NCBI GenBank assembly: GCA_034687125.1
Contig: JAQGBZ010000007.1
Coordinates: forward strand, 496,001-560,000
Direction: 5' to 3'
DNA: 64,000 nt
From: Neelides folsomi
Taxonomy: Eukaryota; Arthropoda; Collembola; Neelipleona; Neelidae
Shown here: in pieces, positions 36,748 through 54,416 of the stretch
Layout: each line of letters opens with the position of its first letter
Position numbering within the stretch: the first letter of the stretch is position 1
Notes under the pieces: generated by a model
Seen by the model: the letters and a program-made list of their open reading frames with translations, nothing else
What the model was told of the DNA's origin: nothing
Databases searched by the model: none
Program-made: the position numbers and the translations under genes

Positions 36748-39700
36748 ACTTAACCGAGGCCAGTAGTAGAGTTAGTCTAAACGTTAAGTTGGGTGGGCTC
36801 GCGGCTGGCCGCCGTCTCAGGGAGCCGAGGGCCAGCCGCCTAATTTATTAAATATATTATATCTATTATTTATATCTTCACTGTTTTCTACTTCCAAGGA
36901 GCCCTGGACTCCGTAGGTTGATAACAATGTTCTAGCTTAGACCTTTTTCATAGTCCTTTGTAATACGATGCTCTGTTGGGATTGGGATTCAGAGATGACC
37001 GAGAACCGCGTGCGTCTCCACACTTTGCTCTAAATTAAATGTTAGATCTAGAGGTAGGAAATGAGGGCTGTGGAATACGAATTATAGGATCCTGTTTGGC
37101 TGTTGGCCTCAGAGCTTCGGCTCAAGCCCAATGAAGAGTGTTCGAAACAGATTGTTCAACAAGTCAGTATTGAAGCATTTATAGGTTTATTTACATTACA
37201 GTGTCAGTTCAACTTTTCTCCATTTATTATTAAATATTACTCGTAGGTAGAGATAGGTGATCCTCATACACAAAAACACAAAAAAGGTACGAAACTCTTG
37301 AATTGCCGCTCCGACTCATTGTTCACTTTTTCCTTCGGCGAGGAAACTCCCCGCTCGAAAAATGTGTGCCGATGGAGCGGCCCTCAACTCTGTACACTCA
37401 TCCTGACTGAACGAAACATTCCGAATAAATTATATCAATGCAAATTGAGATCCGGACTCATTGATTCTTCCTCTCTCTCTCAATGTGTGAGAGAGGGGTG
37501 GGCGCATTTTTAGGCAGGTTCCAGGACTCTCCTCCTCGTGCGTAAAAAATATCAAAACAGGAAAAGAACATTCCTTGGTGAATCAAAAAACATCTGAATA
37601 AAACTTGAGAACTAGTTTTGTGGTATTTGGTTGCTGATCACATATTGCTATGGGCAAAAGTGCAAAGCCCTTTTTCAAACTCTTCTGCCTCTCGTGGAGC
37701 CTCCATTCCCATCCGTCCTCCAGCCACACGAACCAACCCAACATGATCATTCAAAATCTATCGCCAAATGGAAACAGATCACCAGGTAATCCCGTAATAC
37801 CAAACATCAGATGGAAAGCCAAATTCACCCTCCAGGAATTATCTCCCTCATTATTAAATTAATTATTAAATTAATTTCCAACTACATTTTTCCACTTTCC
37901 ACTCTTAGCACTCATTCCGCTAATCGGTAGGGATCTTGCTCCCAATTATCTCGACCACTAACATGTACATAAATACACAGAGGGTTGGAAGCCGAGCTTG
38001 GAAGGGGCGAGCCGAGGCACAAACATACACGAACATCAGTCTCATCCAACCCCGTTCCTCCACATCAAGGATTTGATGACCAAATGCCAATTTGTCTCTC
38101 AACCAACATTCAAGAAACCACTTGCGATTAGAAATGTAGCAAATAATTTTTCTTCCTGTTTGACGAAAAGTTCTATTAAGAAGATACTTGGCATTCAAAT
38201 GCATGTTCTTCATATTCTCATTTTCAGTCATTGCATATGTAATGGTTAGTATTGTATCGATAATTTGGTATTTAGTATTTAGCATTTGACAATTGTTGAC
38301 AGGAGTTAGACGTTTGGCGATCGACGCGTGGCTTTGGGTGTAATATGCATATTGAGAATGGTGAAATGGTGGACGGAAAGAAGATCCTTGTGAGTTTTGT
38401 GTGGGGGAGAGAAGACCAAGAGGAGTCGTTCCCGCAGAGGATGGAGGCGACTACAAAGGCGGATAAAAAGAAGGGCCTCTCCAAATGCTTTATTGCCAGA
38501 AAAAGTCGGTTCATGGAGATTTGATCCTCCTTGCGATTGCCGAGAAATAGGAACGAAGTCGTATGATTTCACGTCGGCACTTGTTCTTTTTTGCTGGTGT
38601 TTGAGTTCTCCTGGAGAAGGTTCAGCCGGTTGGATCAACTCAGGTCAGTCGAGAGGCAAAGTTGAACGAGGAATTCACGCCAAAGTTAATAATAGAAAAA
38701 GGGGGTTTAGTACACACGTTTATTAGAGGCTTTAAAACCAGTTTACCTTGACTCGGCTCTCGGAATATCATGAGCAAAAACAAAAACAGAAAAAATGGGA
38801 GAGAGAGACGATGGAGAATATTCCTCAGATCTACTTTGGTTTAAATACGGAGAGTGGTTCTCTTCGTTCTTCTCTCCCTCGGCCGCGATGAAGATGGCCG
38901 AGAGAAACGTGTGGGTTTTGAGGCGAAAATTCAATTCTCTAATTATAGAGTTCGGATATGAATCTTACCGGTTTCAATTAGCCTCTTTTCTCCATTAAGC
39001 CTCTAGAAGCCTCACTCGACGCGAATCCAATCATTGGATGTTGAATTGGAATGACTCGGCAGACGGAGTTTGAGTCCAGATAAAATCAAATTGCTTCATA
39101 GGAAGGAAAAGTGGAAAGAAGGGCCATAATTGGATTTCTGGATTTCCCATTCTTAACTCCAACCTTCGGTATCACTTTCCCATTCCTTGCACTTGTCATT
39201 AGGTGGCTATTATTGTGTTGACTGCCCTTTATATATACCAACTAGTACTATGTATGTGTTCGAAGGAGTGTAATAATGGGATTAAGGATCCAAGGGTCAA
39301 AGACTCCGGGCCTGCCGTGGCCTTAAACTCGTCCCGTGTGGGAGTCGTTACTCTTCGTGTGAATCGCTCAAGCTTTAGACTTTTAATCCTAATTACTCAC
39401 ATTTGGACTTTTTCACTCACTCACCATCTCCATATTACGTTTCGCTAATCATAATTTCTCACACTTCCACATTATTATATTACAGCCGGTCATTTATACA
39501 TTTATAAATTCAAATCAAAACATTTTCTCATAAAATAAAAACCAATTCATTGATCATAAAATCATAAATAAATACTAATTTATAGTCAAATTCAATAAAC
39601 AAAATAAAGTATTTTTATCAATCTAATGATTCAATATTTACTAATACTTCAACACATAAATTATTTATGCCATTTAATATTATTAAATTAATTAACATTA

Positions 39701-41399
39701 TATAAATGACTAAATATACATAATATCAAAAATTATTAAAAAATAATAACTATTAAATAATCTTTAATTTATTATATAAGGAAAAAGCTATCTGTATTAT
39801 ATAAATATAACAAAATAACTAACATTTATACTTTATATCATGTATCGCTAAAGTGCCAAATTAAGAGTAAGTTTGCACCTACTTATGTATTTACATATGT
39901 ATTAGTAATATCCTAACACTAACTATTTATAATATACCAAGACGTCATTAACATATTATTTTATCAAGCTTTTCATTTATTTTTTCTCCTATTTATATAA
40001 CTATTAGAACATACATGCTTAAATATTAGATACTATTAAATGAAAATTGAGCAACTTTTTGTTTAAAACAAGCACTATATTGCATTATTATTATTTTTAT
40101 GTTTTTTTACATTTCTCTAATATACATTGTATTCTAAGTTCTATGTAAAGTATAACATGCATAAAACATCATCATCGAGGGAGTAGATTTGAGATGTATG
40201 TAAGTACATGGTTGTTAAGTGTGTGTGCACTTTAGACAATCTACAATCTACAATCTTGATGTTGAGATATCTAAGCTGATTTTCTTTCCCTCTTGTTATA
40301 CTCATTTAATTACACGGATTTAATAGCATTAGAACCATCAACCAATTTATAAATACATACATACCTTGATGACATAAGATTCATAAGAAATACACTTGAG
40401 TTTATTCGCGTACACAACTTAAATTTTGATAAATACGTACAAACACAAAATAAGCATGTTAAGTTTAATACATACCTATGTCAAAACGAAATGATTCATA
40501 TGTCAATGAATAACATTCCTTTATCTAAAGAAGATAATTTCTAGTGTCTACATCAATAATAATTGAAATTTCATCAACGCATGAATACATATTTTGAATG
40601 CAAGGGAAGATTACATAATAATATCTTGCATTTATGCATATTACTAATAATTATTCTATTATATTCATGCATAAGAGCTAATATTATAATTTAATTAGCA
40701 AATTTTAGTTCAATCAAATCCACTTTGAACTATTTCAATCAATTCAAAAACATTCGAAATTAGGGAAACAAAACCTATGGTTCATAACTTAAGTACACAC
40801 CTACATATGGTATAAGAAACATATTTAGGTACATATATTACGAGACGGATTAAACTTTAGTTTTGAAGCCGAAAAGTGTTATTGTAATTTAGTAATATTA
40901 GCAATTAAGCTCAAAATTTAATTTAAGAGAGTAGAATTAATCAGAGCGAAAGCAATTTTGTTCTACTTGGACGCGAAACAGTAGAATGTGACATGAGTTT
41001 GTTTTATCGATCGGGATGAAATTAAAAGGACATTTCATTTGGATTGAGAGCTGATTGAAGTCTATAGAACGAGAACCTTTTATTTCTTGTATTCATTTCT
41101 ATATAATGATGTACATACATATTCATCTATTATAATAATTATATAACAAATATCATTGAGACATACGATTCATTTCAACAACAAAGGTATGACATGTATT
41201 TGTATTGTATTGCAATTATTAAGTATGAGAACGTATATAAATATAGAACTACTGGCAAGTAAAATTTTAACAAAGAGAGCGTTTTAAAATATCCAACAAT
41301 TATATTATTATTATTATATGTATTAATCGCAATGAGATCTTGTTTTAGAAAATGAGGAAAACCCACTTAAAAATGATCCAAAATGTAAGGTTTCGACTT
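36748..41399. other. Intergenic, no gene seen
   Basis: The first few hundred bases are the 3' UTR of the CtBP-motif gene; an AATAAA occurs near 37424. Balanced sequence persists to about 39.4 kb, with overlapping non-coding ORFs on both strands. From 39.45 to 41.4 kb it is extremely AT-rich. Nothing resembling a gene, tRNA or repeat family was recognised. Confidence 0.5.
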
Positions 41400-45646
<4,247 letters not shown>

Positions 45647-46657
45647 CAATAAAATCAGAAATTGAGAGAGAGGAAGTTTGAAAAGAATTAGATTGCAGAA
45701 GAGAGGAGAGTGAGAGGAAGCGAGAGGTGAATTGAGACTGAGTAATGAGAGAGAGGAATGAGTTGATGAGGCACTGGGAGCGGAATCGATAGAATGAAGA
45801 ATGTGACAAGGCAGGTCCTGATGCCCGGGCGATAGGAATGACACAGGGAGTCTCTCGTCACTGAGTTCTCTGATCGTAAATCTACAAGTGAGTATGAAGG
45901 AGGCGGAGGTTAAGAGTCCCAAGTCTGGCAGAAACCTCCGTCTAGAGAAGGAGGAAAAGAGTGAGCAGCAGCCGTCGTGTCGGGTGGACGCAGCTTTAAT
46001 ACCCAACACTCAATCAACTACTGGGTCCGATACAGGCAAAGCCAGACCTATCCCTCTCATTGGTGAATTAATTAATTAATCCATGGGTCTCTTTCCCCAC
46101 CGTCCTCAGTCAGAGACGTTTCTCGACCAGAACTCCATCGGGGAGGATTCCATTTCCCGATCGGTCCTCGGGATCAATTAATAATAATAATAAATACAAG
46201 TTAATTTATTTACAGGGTCCAAGGAGTCCTCTAGGGCTCGTGAGGGCTCGCGGAATCGTGGAATGCACGGTGGATATATAAGATACACCTGCCTATAGGC
46301 AGTATTGATATGTGGGAGGGATAGGCAAGTTGAGACTTTCTCGGGCGGTCCCGAAGGCGGGTCGAGAAAGAGAGCGAGCGAGACCAAGAGAGACAAAGGG
46401 ATGAAGAAGGGACAGACAACAATGAGGAGAGATTTAAATGAGATCACGAGAGTCACAAACCATTGATTGAGGAGAGATCTTCGATTCTTGCTCTCGTGCT
46501 CCTCTGTGGCAGGGAACACGGACTGCTCTGGCGACTCGAGCCCAGAGCCTCCATCCCCCTCGTCCGCCTGCGCCGACCACAGTCAATACTCGCCCACTCG
46601 GAGTCGGCAAGGCAGAGGAATTTAAAACGACCCGTCCGAACCTCATCATCAAACATC
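45647..46657. promoter_or_regulatory. Divergent promoter region, CaMKI / UBE2N
   Basis: One kilobase of balanced, ORF-containing but family-less sequence separates the head-to-head starts. A TAA/AAT microsatellite and ATTAATTAATTAAT lie near 46069-46195. The frame upstream of the CaMKI ATG stays open for about 120 codons but is Ser/Phe/Leu-rich and unlike CaMKI, so it is more likely 5' UTR. I cannot place transcription starts. Confidence 0.45.
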
Positions 46658-47888
46658 ATGGCTCTCCCGAGGAGGATCATCAAGGTAACACCGCGACTCA
46701 GGTTCACAGGCTAATTATGGTTCTAATAGGAAACCCAGAGGTTGATGCAAGAACCCGTGCCCGGCATTTCGGCAGTTCCCGACGAGGCCAACGCTCGGTA
46801 CTTCCACGTCATTGTTGCAGGTACTCGCTTTTGGACTTCCACTCTGGGTCGGGGGGAAGTCATGGTCGGAGGAAGTCCACCGTCCCCTGATTGACCTCTT
46901 GGACAGGATTATATTAGTATTAGTCGTGTGGGGAAATGTTATGCAATTTACAGCGTGGCATTTTTAATTTCCTCCACTCCCGAGATTTTTTTGTTGGATT
47001 AGATGGGGTTCAATTTAAAGGATTCTATTTTTTCAAATCGATGTCACCTTCATAGATCATAATGATATTAAATCAATTTAGAACATCTTCCAAATTATAA
47101 CGGGATGAATATAGCCACTCCTTCGTCCTGACTATTTTTTATAATTGTTTGCCAGCAATCACATGATTTCAGATAAATTACTTTTACAATCTAGACACAA
47201 TTTTATTTTACCAATTATCTTGAATGAAAACTATCAATTTCATATTAATCTTAGAATGTTATATCGTTATACGGCAAAATATTTTTCTGTAATTATCGTA
47301 TTTATTGAACAATTACAAAAATCAACCCCTCCCATATTTTTTTAAGTTACATACATGATATTAATCGTTTAGAATCGTTATCAGTATAAAAACACTTATT
47401 GTTAGCTTAGCTGGTGGTTAAGAAACATGTTCTAAGGTTTATTAATTATTTTTTAGGACCTGAAGGCTCTCCATTTGAAGGAGGTGTATTTAAGCTGGAG
47501 CTTTTCCTTCCGGAAGATTACCCAATGTCCGCACCAAAAGTTCGGTTCATAACCAAAATATATCATCCAAATATTGATAAACTCGGAAGAATTTGTTTAG
47601 ACATTCTTAAAGGTATTTATTAACAAATATTCATAATTTATTTTTATCTCTTACATCGATGTAGTCTCATTCATATTTCAATTTTAACAATCCGCATCGC
47701 ATTTGTTAGATAAATGGAGCCCAGCCTTGCAAATTCGTACTGTCTTACTTTCCATTCAAGCACTTTTATCTGCTCCTAATCCAGACGATCCTTTGGCTAA
47801 CGACGTCGCCGAACTTTGGAAAGCCCGTGAACAAGAAGCAATTAGAAACGCTCGTGAGTGGACGAGGATGTATGCAATGAATAATTAG
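46658..47888 (+). CDS. UBE2N: Ubiquitin-conjugating enzyme E2 N (Ubc13 / bendless)
   Basis: Ubc13 pairs with a Uev partner to build Lys63-linked ubiquitin chains used in DNA-damage tolerance and immune signalling. Four exons: 46658-46684, 46730-46820, 47457-47612 and 47710-47888, giving 150 aa (human 152). It starts [14 protein letters not shown]. The E2 HPN motif (YHPNID) and the catalytic Cys at about residue 86 in [13 protein letters not shown] are intact. [20 protein letters not shown] and the C-terminal [11 protein letters not shown] are near-identical to animal Ubc13. The 636-bp second intron is AT-rich. Confidence 0.97.
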
Positions 47889-48280
47889 GCAATAGAACAA
47901 ACTTGTTTTAATTTTAAAGGTATCGACTCCAAATAAGATATTCCCTCAAAGTAAAAAGAAAGTAGATTTTCCCAATGTCTAATATAAAAGAAAATAAATT
48001 GAAGACTATAAACGTAAATATTACAATTAATAAAAATAAAATCTTTATAAGATTTATGACTCCTCTCTATAATCATGATTAATTATTATTCTCATATTAT
48101 AATTAACATGCTTATAGAGAGTTTATATATTTAAGGTAAATATTATATAATATATAAGTATTTGATTTGTCCTCAATAATAACCAATCTACAATCATTGA
48201 GTCTCCTCACTTAAATATTGACTTTTGTATAGAATTAAATTTTGATGTACGAGTGATTGAATGTATTACATTTAGAACTA

Positions 48281-48994
48281 CAGGTGCCACGCACTTTATA
48301 AGTACAAGATTAAAAGTGCTCGTGGTTTCTATAAATATAAAGTTTGCTGGGTGAAATTTTTACTGGATATTCTTTATACATCTATTTACACATTTGCAAA
48401 TCAAATTGTTCATGTAATTCGATAATGGGCCCACAAATTAGCCCAAAAGTTGAATGCATGATTTTATGTTTTTCCAAAGCATGCTATATAGGAAAGATCG
48501 TTGAAGTACTCAGGGTACAGAACTTGTATTATCTTAAATTAGAGTTCAAAATATCTTCAAAAATAAAGGTAAAATTATCAAAATCTAAGTTTCTTCCAAA
48601 AACCAAAAAATACAGTCATCAATGGAAAACACCAATTCGGATCTTTTCCCTTTCAGCCGGTTCTCATACAAAATTCTCGCAGTTCACTTTCGTTGAGTGC
48701 AATGTGGTAGGACATTGTGCAGGGTTTTTTCTCTTTTGACGATATTTTGAAGTCTAGTTTTGGATAATACGGCGTTATCCACTCAGTACCTTAAACGTTC
48801 TTTCCCATACTATAGCATGCTTTGGAAAATCCTAAAACCATGTTTTCAACTTTTGGGCCCATTATGAAATTATATCAATAATTTTGCAAATGTGTATAAA
48901 GAATATCCAGTAAAAATTTCATCCCGCTAACTTTATATTTATAGAAACCACGAGCACTTTTAATTTTGTACTTATAAAGTGCGTGGCACTTCTG
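48281..48994. mobile_element. 0.7-kb fold-back element with hAT-like ends
   Basis: A long near-palindrome. The left end CAGGTGCCACGCACTTTATA pairs with the right end TATAAAGTGCGTGGCACTTCTG, and pairing continues inward through GTGCTCGTGGTTTCTATAAATATAAAGTT, TTTTACTGGATATTCTTTATACA, GGGCCCA, and TTTCCAAAGCATGCTATA. Only the centre (about 48.52-48.76 kb) is unpaired. CAG...CTG ends are typical of hAT elements, but I cannot see a clean flanking 8-bp duplication. The 131-codon frame at 48344-48739 lies across the arms and resembles no transposase. It is non-autonomous and located in the UBE2N-NCAPH2 gap. Confidence 0.85.
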
Positions 48995-51179
48995 TAACTT
49001 TAGACATATCTTTAAATAATAATATTAAAAATATTATAAATCTTCATTACATCATTGTTTTGATCAAATAGCGTTTATTGGATAACTATTTGTAGCTGTA
49101 GTTGCTAATCTTTTTGTTAGTTTCTTCATTTACCTCTCGACAATTTGTGATTTGATAAGTAAATGAAGCATTTTAAAAAATTTTTCTTCATTTTTTTAAT
49201 TCCCGAATTTTAATAAATATATATGGTATGTAATAAATATATATAAGAATGTGAAACACGTAAAACAAGTCAATTGTTTTTTAAGATTTATAATAAGTAT
49301 ATCATTATAATTATTATATAACACGTTGTGAATTTTATCAATCTATTCTAATTTGCATGCCATTGCTGTCATCACTCTTTCTACCTTATGCTCAATAATT
49401 TGTACGCAGTTTTATAATAAAAAATACTTAAGTTAAATTGTAGTTCGAGTCAAAGTGTTTCAGTTAAAATAATACTGTTTAAATTCTTATGTGAAAGAAT
49501 TTTGAGTCATCCAAGTTTGGATGGCCTGTCAAACGTATTTTAAATAGTAAATATTACAATTAAAAGTAATAGTTATTTATATTACACATGACCACTTCAA
49601 TACAATATTGTAAACAGAACCGAATAAGAAAATACACACAATATTTGTTAACACGGATTCGAAAATCGTTTTCGTTGTTCATTTGTAAAAAAAAAGTAAC
49701 TTTGCCCAATTACAAGGTGTAAATACCTAGTAAATTGCACTTGTATTTATTTTTATTTCACCCTCCACAATGAACCATTAATGAGTGTTAAATGAGAAAG
49801 TTAATAATGTAAATTAAAAGTGCAATTGATTGAAATATAATTCCTTAAACATTTTTAGCCTTAATTTAATTTACCAAAAGGGGCCGGTTCCTGTCTTTTA
49901 AAAATTAAATTATTAGGCTTAAGAGGAAACAATAACGATTAAAATACAAAAAAACATTCGTTTCTTTCAAAATTTTTGAACTGAATTACTTACAACTCAT
50001 TGTATTCATTGTACTTACACTTTTCTAATTTAATGTAATTCGTTAACTTGAAATAATTATCTTGAGTTATTAAATTATTGCCTTAAACATTTGAGCTTCC
50101 TGGCTATTATAGATGTACCTTGAGTACAATAAAAGCGGTCTTGAAGATGAATTAATAAAATTTAATGTATTTGAACAATTAAACCTATCGTGTATGTAAT
50201 TAAATGTACCTATGTCACATGTTGAGTATCGGACAATGAACGTAATTAACTGAGCGATCGAATCGAATCATAGACTTTGAAATCTAATAACTTAACTTTA
50301 AACTTTATTATGGCCATTCTAACATTCAAAACTTAAAATCAAAAGAGTGAGGATCAAAAAATTAGTTAATTGTACTTTTAAGTGAATAAACTGGATAAAG
50401 TTAAATAAAAATAATCTACAAATTACATCAGAAATCTCTAATACATATCTGCTCTAATATAGAATAGAACAGTGTTAGTACAGTATCAAAATTATGCAAA
50501 ATAGTATAATTGCACAATATTTAAAGCTCTTTATTGAACTTTAAAATTAAATAAAATAAAAAGTTAAAAGCATCATTTATATGTACTTTATTAATAATAA
50601 AAAATATCGAGTATTGTATAGGTAATTGCAACTGAAAATAATACCATCGTATTAACAATAAATAAAATATAACTATAAAAGACTTAAAACTTTGCCCTGA
50701 AAATAATACCTTGACTCTTTTGCGCTAAAAATGACAAATCCGAAAATAACCAGTAACTAATAATTACAAAAACCCTAGAAAAATAAAGCTTAAATTGCCA
50801 AAAATTAAAAATTATCCGATCACTCTGTATAAATACATCTAGTATATGTAATATAACTGTGATCATACATAATTTACAAACTGGATATTAACAAACGGGT
50901 TTTAACATATTTCCCATTATCTAAAACAAAACGTATTGGTTAAATACGTAATTTATTAACCATTATCGCTAAAATATTTGTAAATAAGTAGAAATACTTT
51001 TGTATGATATTTCAAGGACTCGTCGAGTCTTCGATCATTTACAAATTACTTAAAATTTTAATAAGGTACGGTGGTAAAGTATCAATTTAACTGATGCTGG
51101 TTTTTACATGGTTTCAAAAAGTAATTAATTTTACTCTGTATGCATCGACTCGACTTTTCTTATTTTCCATTTGAAGATT
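48995..51179. other. Intergenic, AT-rich, nothing seen
   Basis: Very AT-rich sequence between the fold-back element and the NCAPH2 stop. Only short chance ORFs occur. The NCAPH2 3' UTR must lie at the right edge. Confidence 0.6.
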
Positions 51180-54100
51180 TCACGATTCAGAATCCTTCTT
51201 TTTAGAATTCCTCTTCCCAAAAAGGAATCCTTTGAATGACTCGCAGGGTTCTTCAACGAACAACTTCTTGTTTTCGCTTACAAACCCTTCGACTTCTCCT
51301 TCCATGTTCGGATTTTCATTCAGAAGCTGCTGGCGAAATTCTTGAGTTCGTGACGTGGAAGTCAAGGGAGCAATATATACCTAAAGTTTACAAATAAAGA
51401 AAGTTAAGTACTCATTTATAGATGTATTATATTATAGGCAATTACCTCATCGAGATCAATATCTGGGCACCGGCTAGAGAGGATCTTCACTCCACGAGAG
51501 TATTTCCTTTCCAATGTCGTATCTAACTCACTTTTGGTGATTTCTTCTGACTCTTGGGAATGAAGATTGTCGTAATTCATCTCGAGGTTTTCAAAACTTA
51601 ACTGTAAAAACAATGAAATGCACCTTAAAGAAAATCGAGAATGATCAATAAATTATTTAATGTTTGAACAATCAACTTTTATATCTAACTATTAAATTAT
51701 TTAATAGTTGAGCATTAAATTATTTAATTTGAAAAAATGAGCCATTTAATAAGTAATAAATTCTTTACTAGCGAAAGGACGGTATAAAATCTTCGAGTGA
51801 CTTCCGTGGGATTAAGGTTTTTATCACCGGTAAAGATAGAAGTTACGGGGACCCATTTTGCTGTGGTTTCTCCATCAAGAGAATCCAATGAGTCGGATCG
51901 TTGTTTAGGAGAGAGCGGCGAACAAGTTGAGGCATCATCATCAGAATAAGGTCGAGGTGGGGAGGCAATGGCTAAGAGTTCACACTCCAAACTTCCTCTT
52001 TCAAGATTTTCTCTCACAGTATCTTCAAGAACTTCTTTCTCGTACTTTCGAACATCAAATTCTTCTTTATTCTCTTCTTCTGCAACGATTTTTTTCATTC
52101 GCTGTTCAAACGTTTTGACCCTCATAAAAAATTCGGGTGTGTTTTCTTCAATCTACATAGTTTAATAAGTATTTAGTACAGGATTATGTATTATAAATAT
52201 ACATGATGCAAACAAATGATAATGATTCATTATAAATATCTGTACAAATACAAATAAATAATATTTATGTTCAAGTTATAAAAGAAATAAATAATATTAT
52301 GAATTACCATATGCCATCTTAAATATTTTCCAACAATTGATTTTTGGAGTTTCTTGATGGCATCACGAAATTTCAACTTGCTTTCTTCAGTAGATTTTCG
52401 TCGTTCGATCTCAGAGAGTTGAAGGTTTGCCTGAGCTGCTGAAGCATTCAATTGATCCGCATATTCACGTTGAAATTCCGTAAAAGGGCCAAAATCCTTT
52501 TGGCTCGATTGACTTGAAGATTCACCTAGACAAATAAATACTATACTATAATAATACTATTCATATAACGAGTATATAATAGTTAATAGTAAATTAAGAT
52601 AAGATAAAGAATTAAAATGATCCAAATCATACCTTGGTCGAGAACAACTTGATGTTTTTCTAACACAGAAACAAATTGATGAATTGTTGTTTTGTAAATC
52701 TCCTTCAATTGTGGTCCACTGATCCCAAAATTCATTGACATGTAATGGAGTTCTCTAACATAATTGTCAACTTCGAGTTGAGCTTCAGGGCTGAGCATTC
52801 CCTTTTCCAGCTTAGGCACAAGCAATGACATTTGATTAACGATCATTCCCATCTTTCCAGGTGAGGCAGCGTTTGAGGTTGAAGGACCAGCCTCAGGTTC
52901 TTGAATATTTCTTTCTTGAATTGCATCTTTATCATTTATGATGGGTTCGACCGAATCGGGAATTCCAAGACTGCTCGGAGTTCCCATCAAACTTCCAATT
53001 CCAGAATCAACCTCAGACTGATCGGGTTCAAGTCGACTTTTTCTCGTACGCTTCACTGGAGACTTATCGTTTTCGAAAAATGGGCGGAGTAAAGGAAGAT
53101 CTTTATCATCACGTATAACATTTGTGGTCATGTCAAAATCAAGACATGAACTGAGAAGTGGAGGAATTTCATTTCGAGTTTTGTACTTTCTTTTTGTCTT
53201 GGGCTCTTGCTCCTGTTCACCCTAAGATAATAGTTTAGTAGAATGACATGATTTGAACTTAATAATACTTTTTAATTAATTTTTAATCTTCTAAATAAAT
53301 AAGTATTAAGGTGACTTACTTCTGTAGCACTTTTTGTTGGACTCTGGTTTTGCACTTGATTCGATTCTTCGACATTTAATTCGGATAAAACAGAAACTGG
53401 GTCATCTTTTTCTTGTTTTACTGTTACTTCTGAAAATAGAAAAGTTTATTAAAGTTACAATCAATTTTAGTACATGATGATCATTTTAATACAAGTGTTT
53501 TTTTAATATAATTGTTATAAAGTAATTAATACCCTTCAACTTGATATAAAGAATTTCAATGTCATCGTCATTTGGATTTTCTGGAGGGGGAACAGGTTGA
53601 GGAACCCATGGTTCACATGGTACCCAATCCATAATTTGTAGATCATTATCGTCTTCTAAGTCAGGATCGTTGGGAGGATCTATTGGTGGATTATTGTTTT
53701 GAGAATTAATTTCGGAGTTTGGTTCTGTTTGTAATTCATTTCCTTCAGCAGGAACTTCAACAGGGGGTTCTATCTTCTTCCTCCCTCTTCTTTTCCTCTC
53801 GGGTGGAGCTCTTTGAATAGAAAATAATCCAAATAAACAATTTGACCTCAATTACAAGATGAAAAGGTCAATTAAATTAAATCACTGTATTGAGAATTTA
53901 TTTAAATATAATAATTATAAAATTACGTTCTAGTAACATAAGCAGCCAGCTGAATCACTTCTTCGTGAGCATCTTCCACTTGCGCTGCATACAATTTCGA
54001 AATAGCTTCGACCATGAATCCTGATTCGGCTAAATTTAAGCTAGACGTATTGGAATTTTTTATTCTATTTGGGTGGCTTTGTACATGACGAACATAATTG

Positions 54101-54416
54101 TCCAACATCTGAAAATAAATAGTAATTATTTAATATTTTTTAAAAACAATGGCAAATGTAAGAATGTGAGAATTAACGTATAATGTAACTTATGACAGTT
54201 AAAGTTTAGAGTTATTAACTTATTATTTTATACCTCTTGATACTCTGAATCAAACGGGTCCTTCTTTCTCTTCTTTAAGGTCATGAGCACATCTCGGGCA
54301 TTTTTAGAAAAACCTGCAAAGGATTCCTCAACTTCTTCTCTTAACCTCTTCCTTTTCCCTGTTCGCCCTCCCGAGTTCTCATTCCGACCCTTACTTACTC
54401 CGTCTTTGTTGCTCAT
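51180..54416 (-). CDS. NCAPH2: Condensin-2 complex subunit H2 (kleisin beta)
   Basis: CAP-H2 is the kleisin that closes the condensin II ring between SMC2 and SMC4 in mitotic and interphase chromosome organisation. Nine exons on the minus strand: 54416-54234, 54108-53927, 53810-53533, 53429-53320, 53221-52633, 52525-52308, 52152-51769, 51601-51446 and 51380-51180, in phase, 766 aa. The N-terminal domain (exon 2) has LDNYVRHV and LNLAESGFMVEAISKLYAAQ, which aligns with NFIEAALLIQGSACVYSKKV of human CAP-H2. A central acidic part has MDWVPCEPWVPQP. The C-terminal winged-helix part reads FFMRVKTFEQRMKKIVAEEE, EFDVRKYEKEVL and PTEVTRRFYTVLSLLSFEN, matching the family's FDIHxYG and CRxFLASLQLAN. 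Identity is by pattern, with sequence divergence in the linkers. Confidence 0.88.

Noticed and set aside
45647-46009. N-terminal extension of CaMKI
   Set aside because: The frame stays open upstream, but the residues (Ser/Leu/Phe-rich) do not resemble CaMKI, and the MPLFGKKDS start gives a normal length.
48344-48739. 131-codon ORF as a possible transposase
   Set aside because: It spans one arm and the centre of a palindrome and shows no catalytic or DNA-binding motif of any transposase family.
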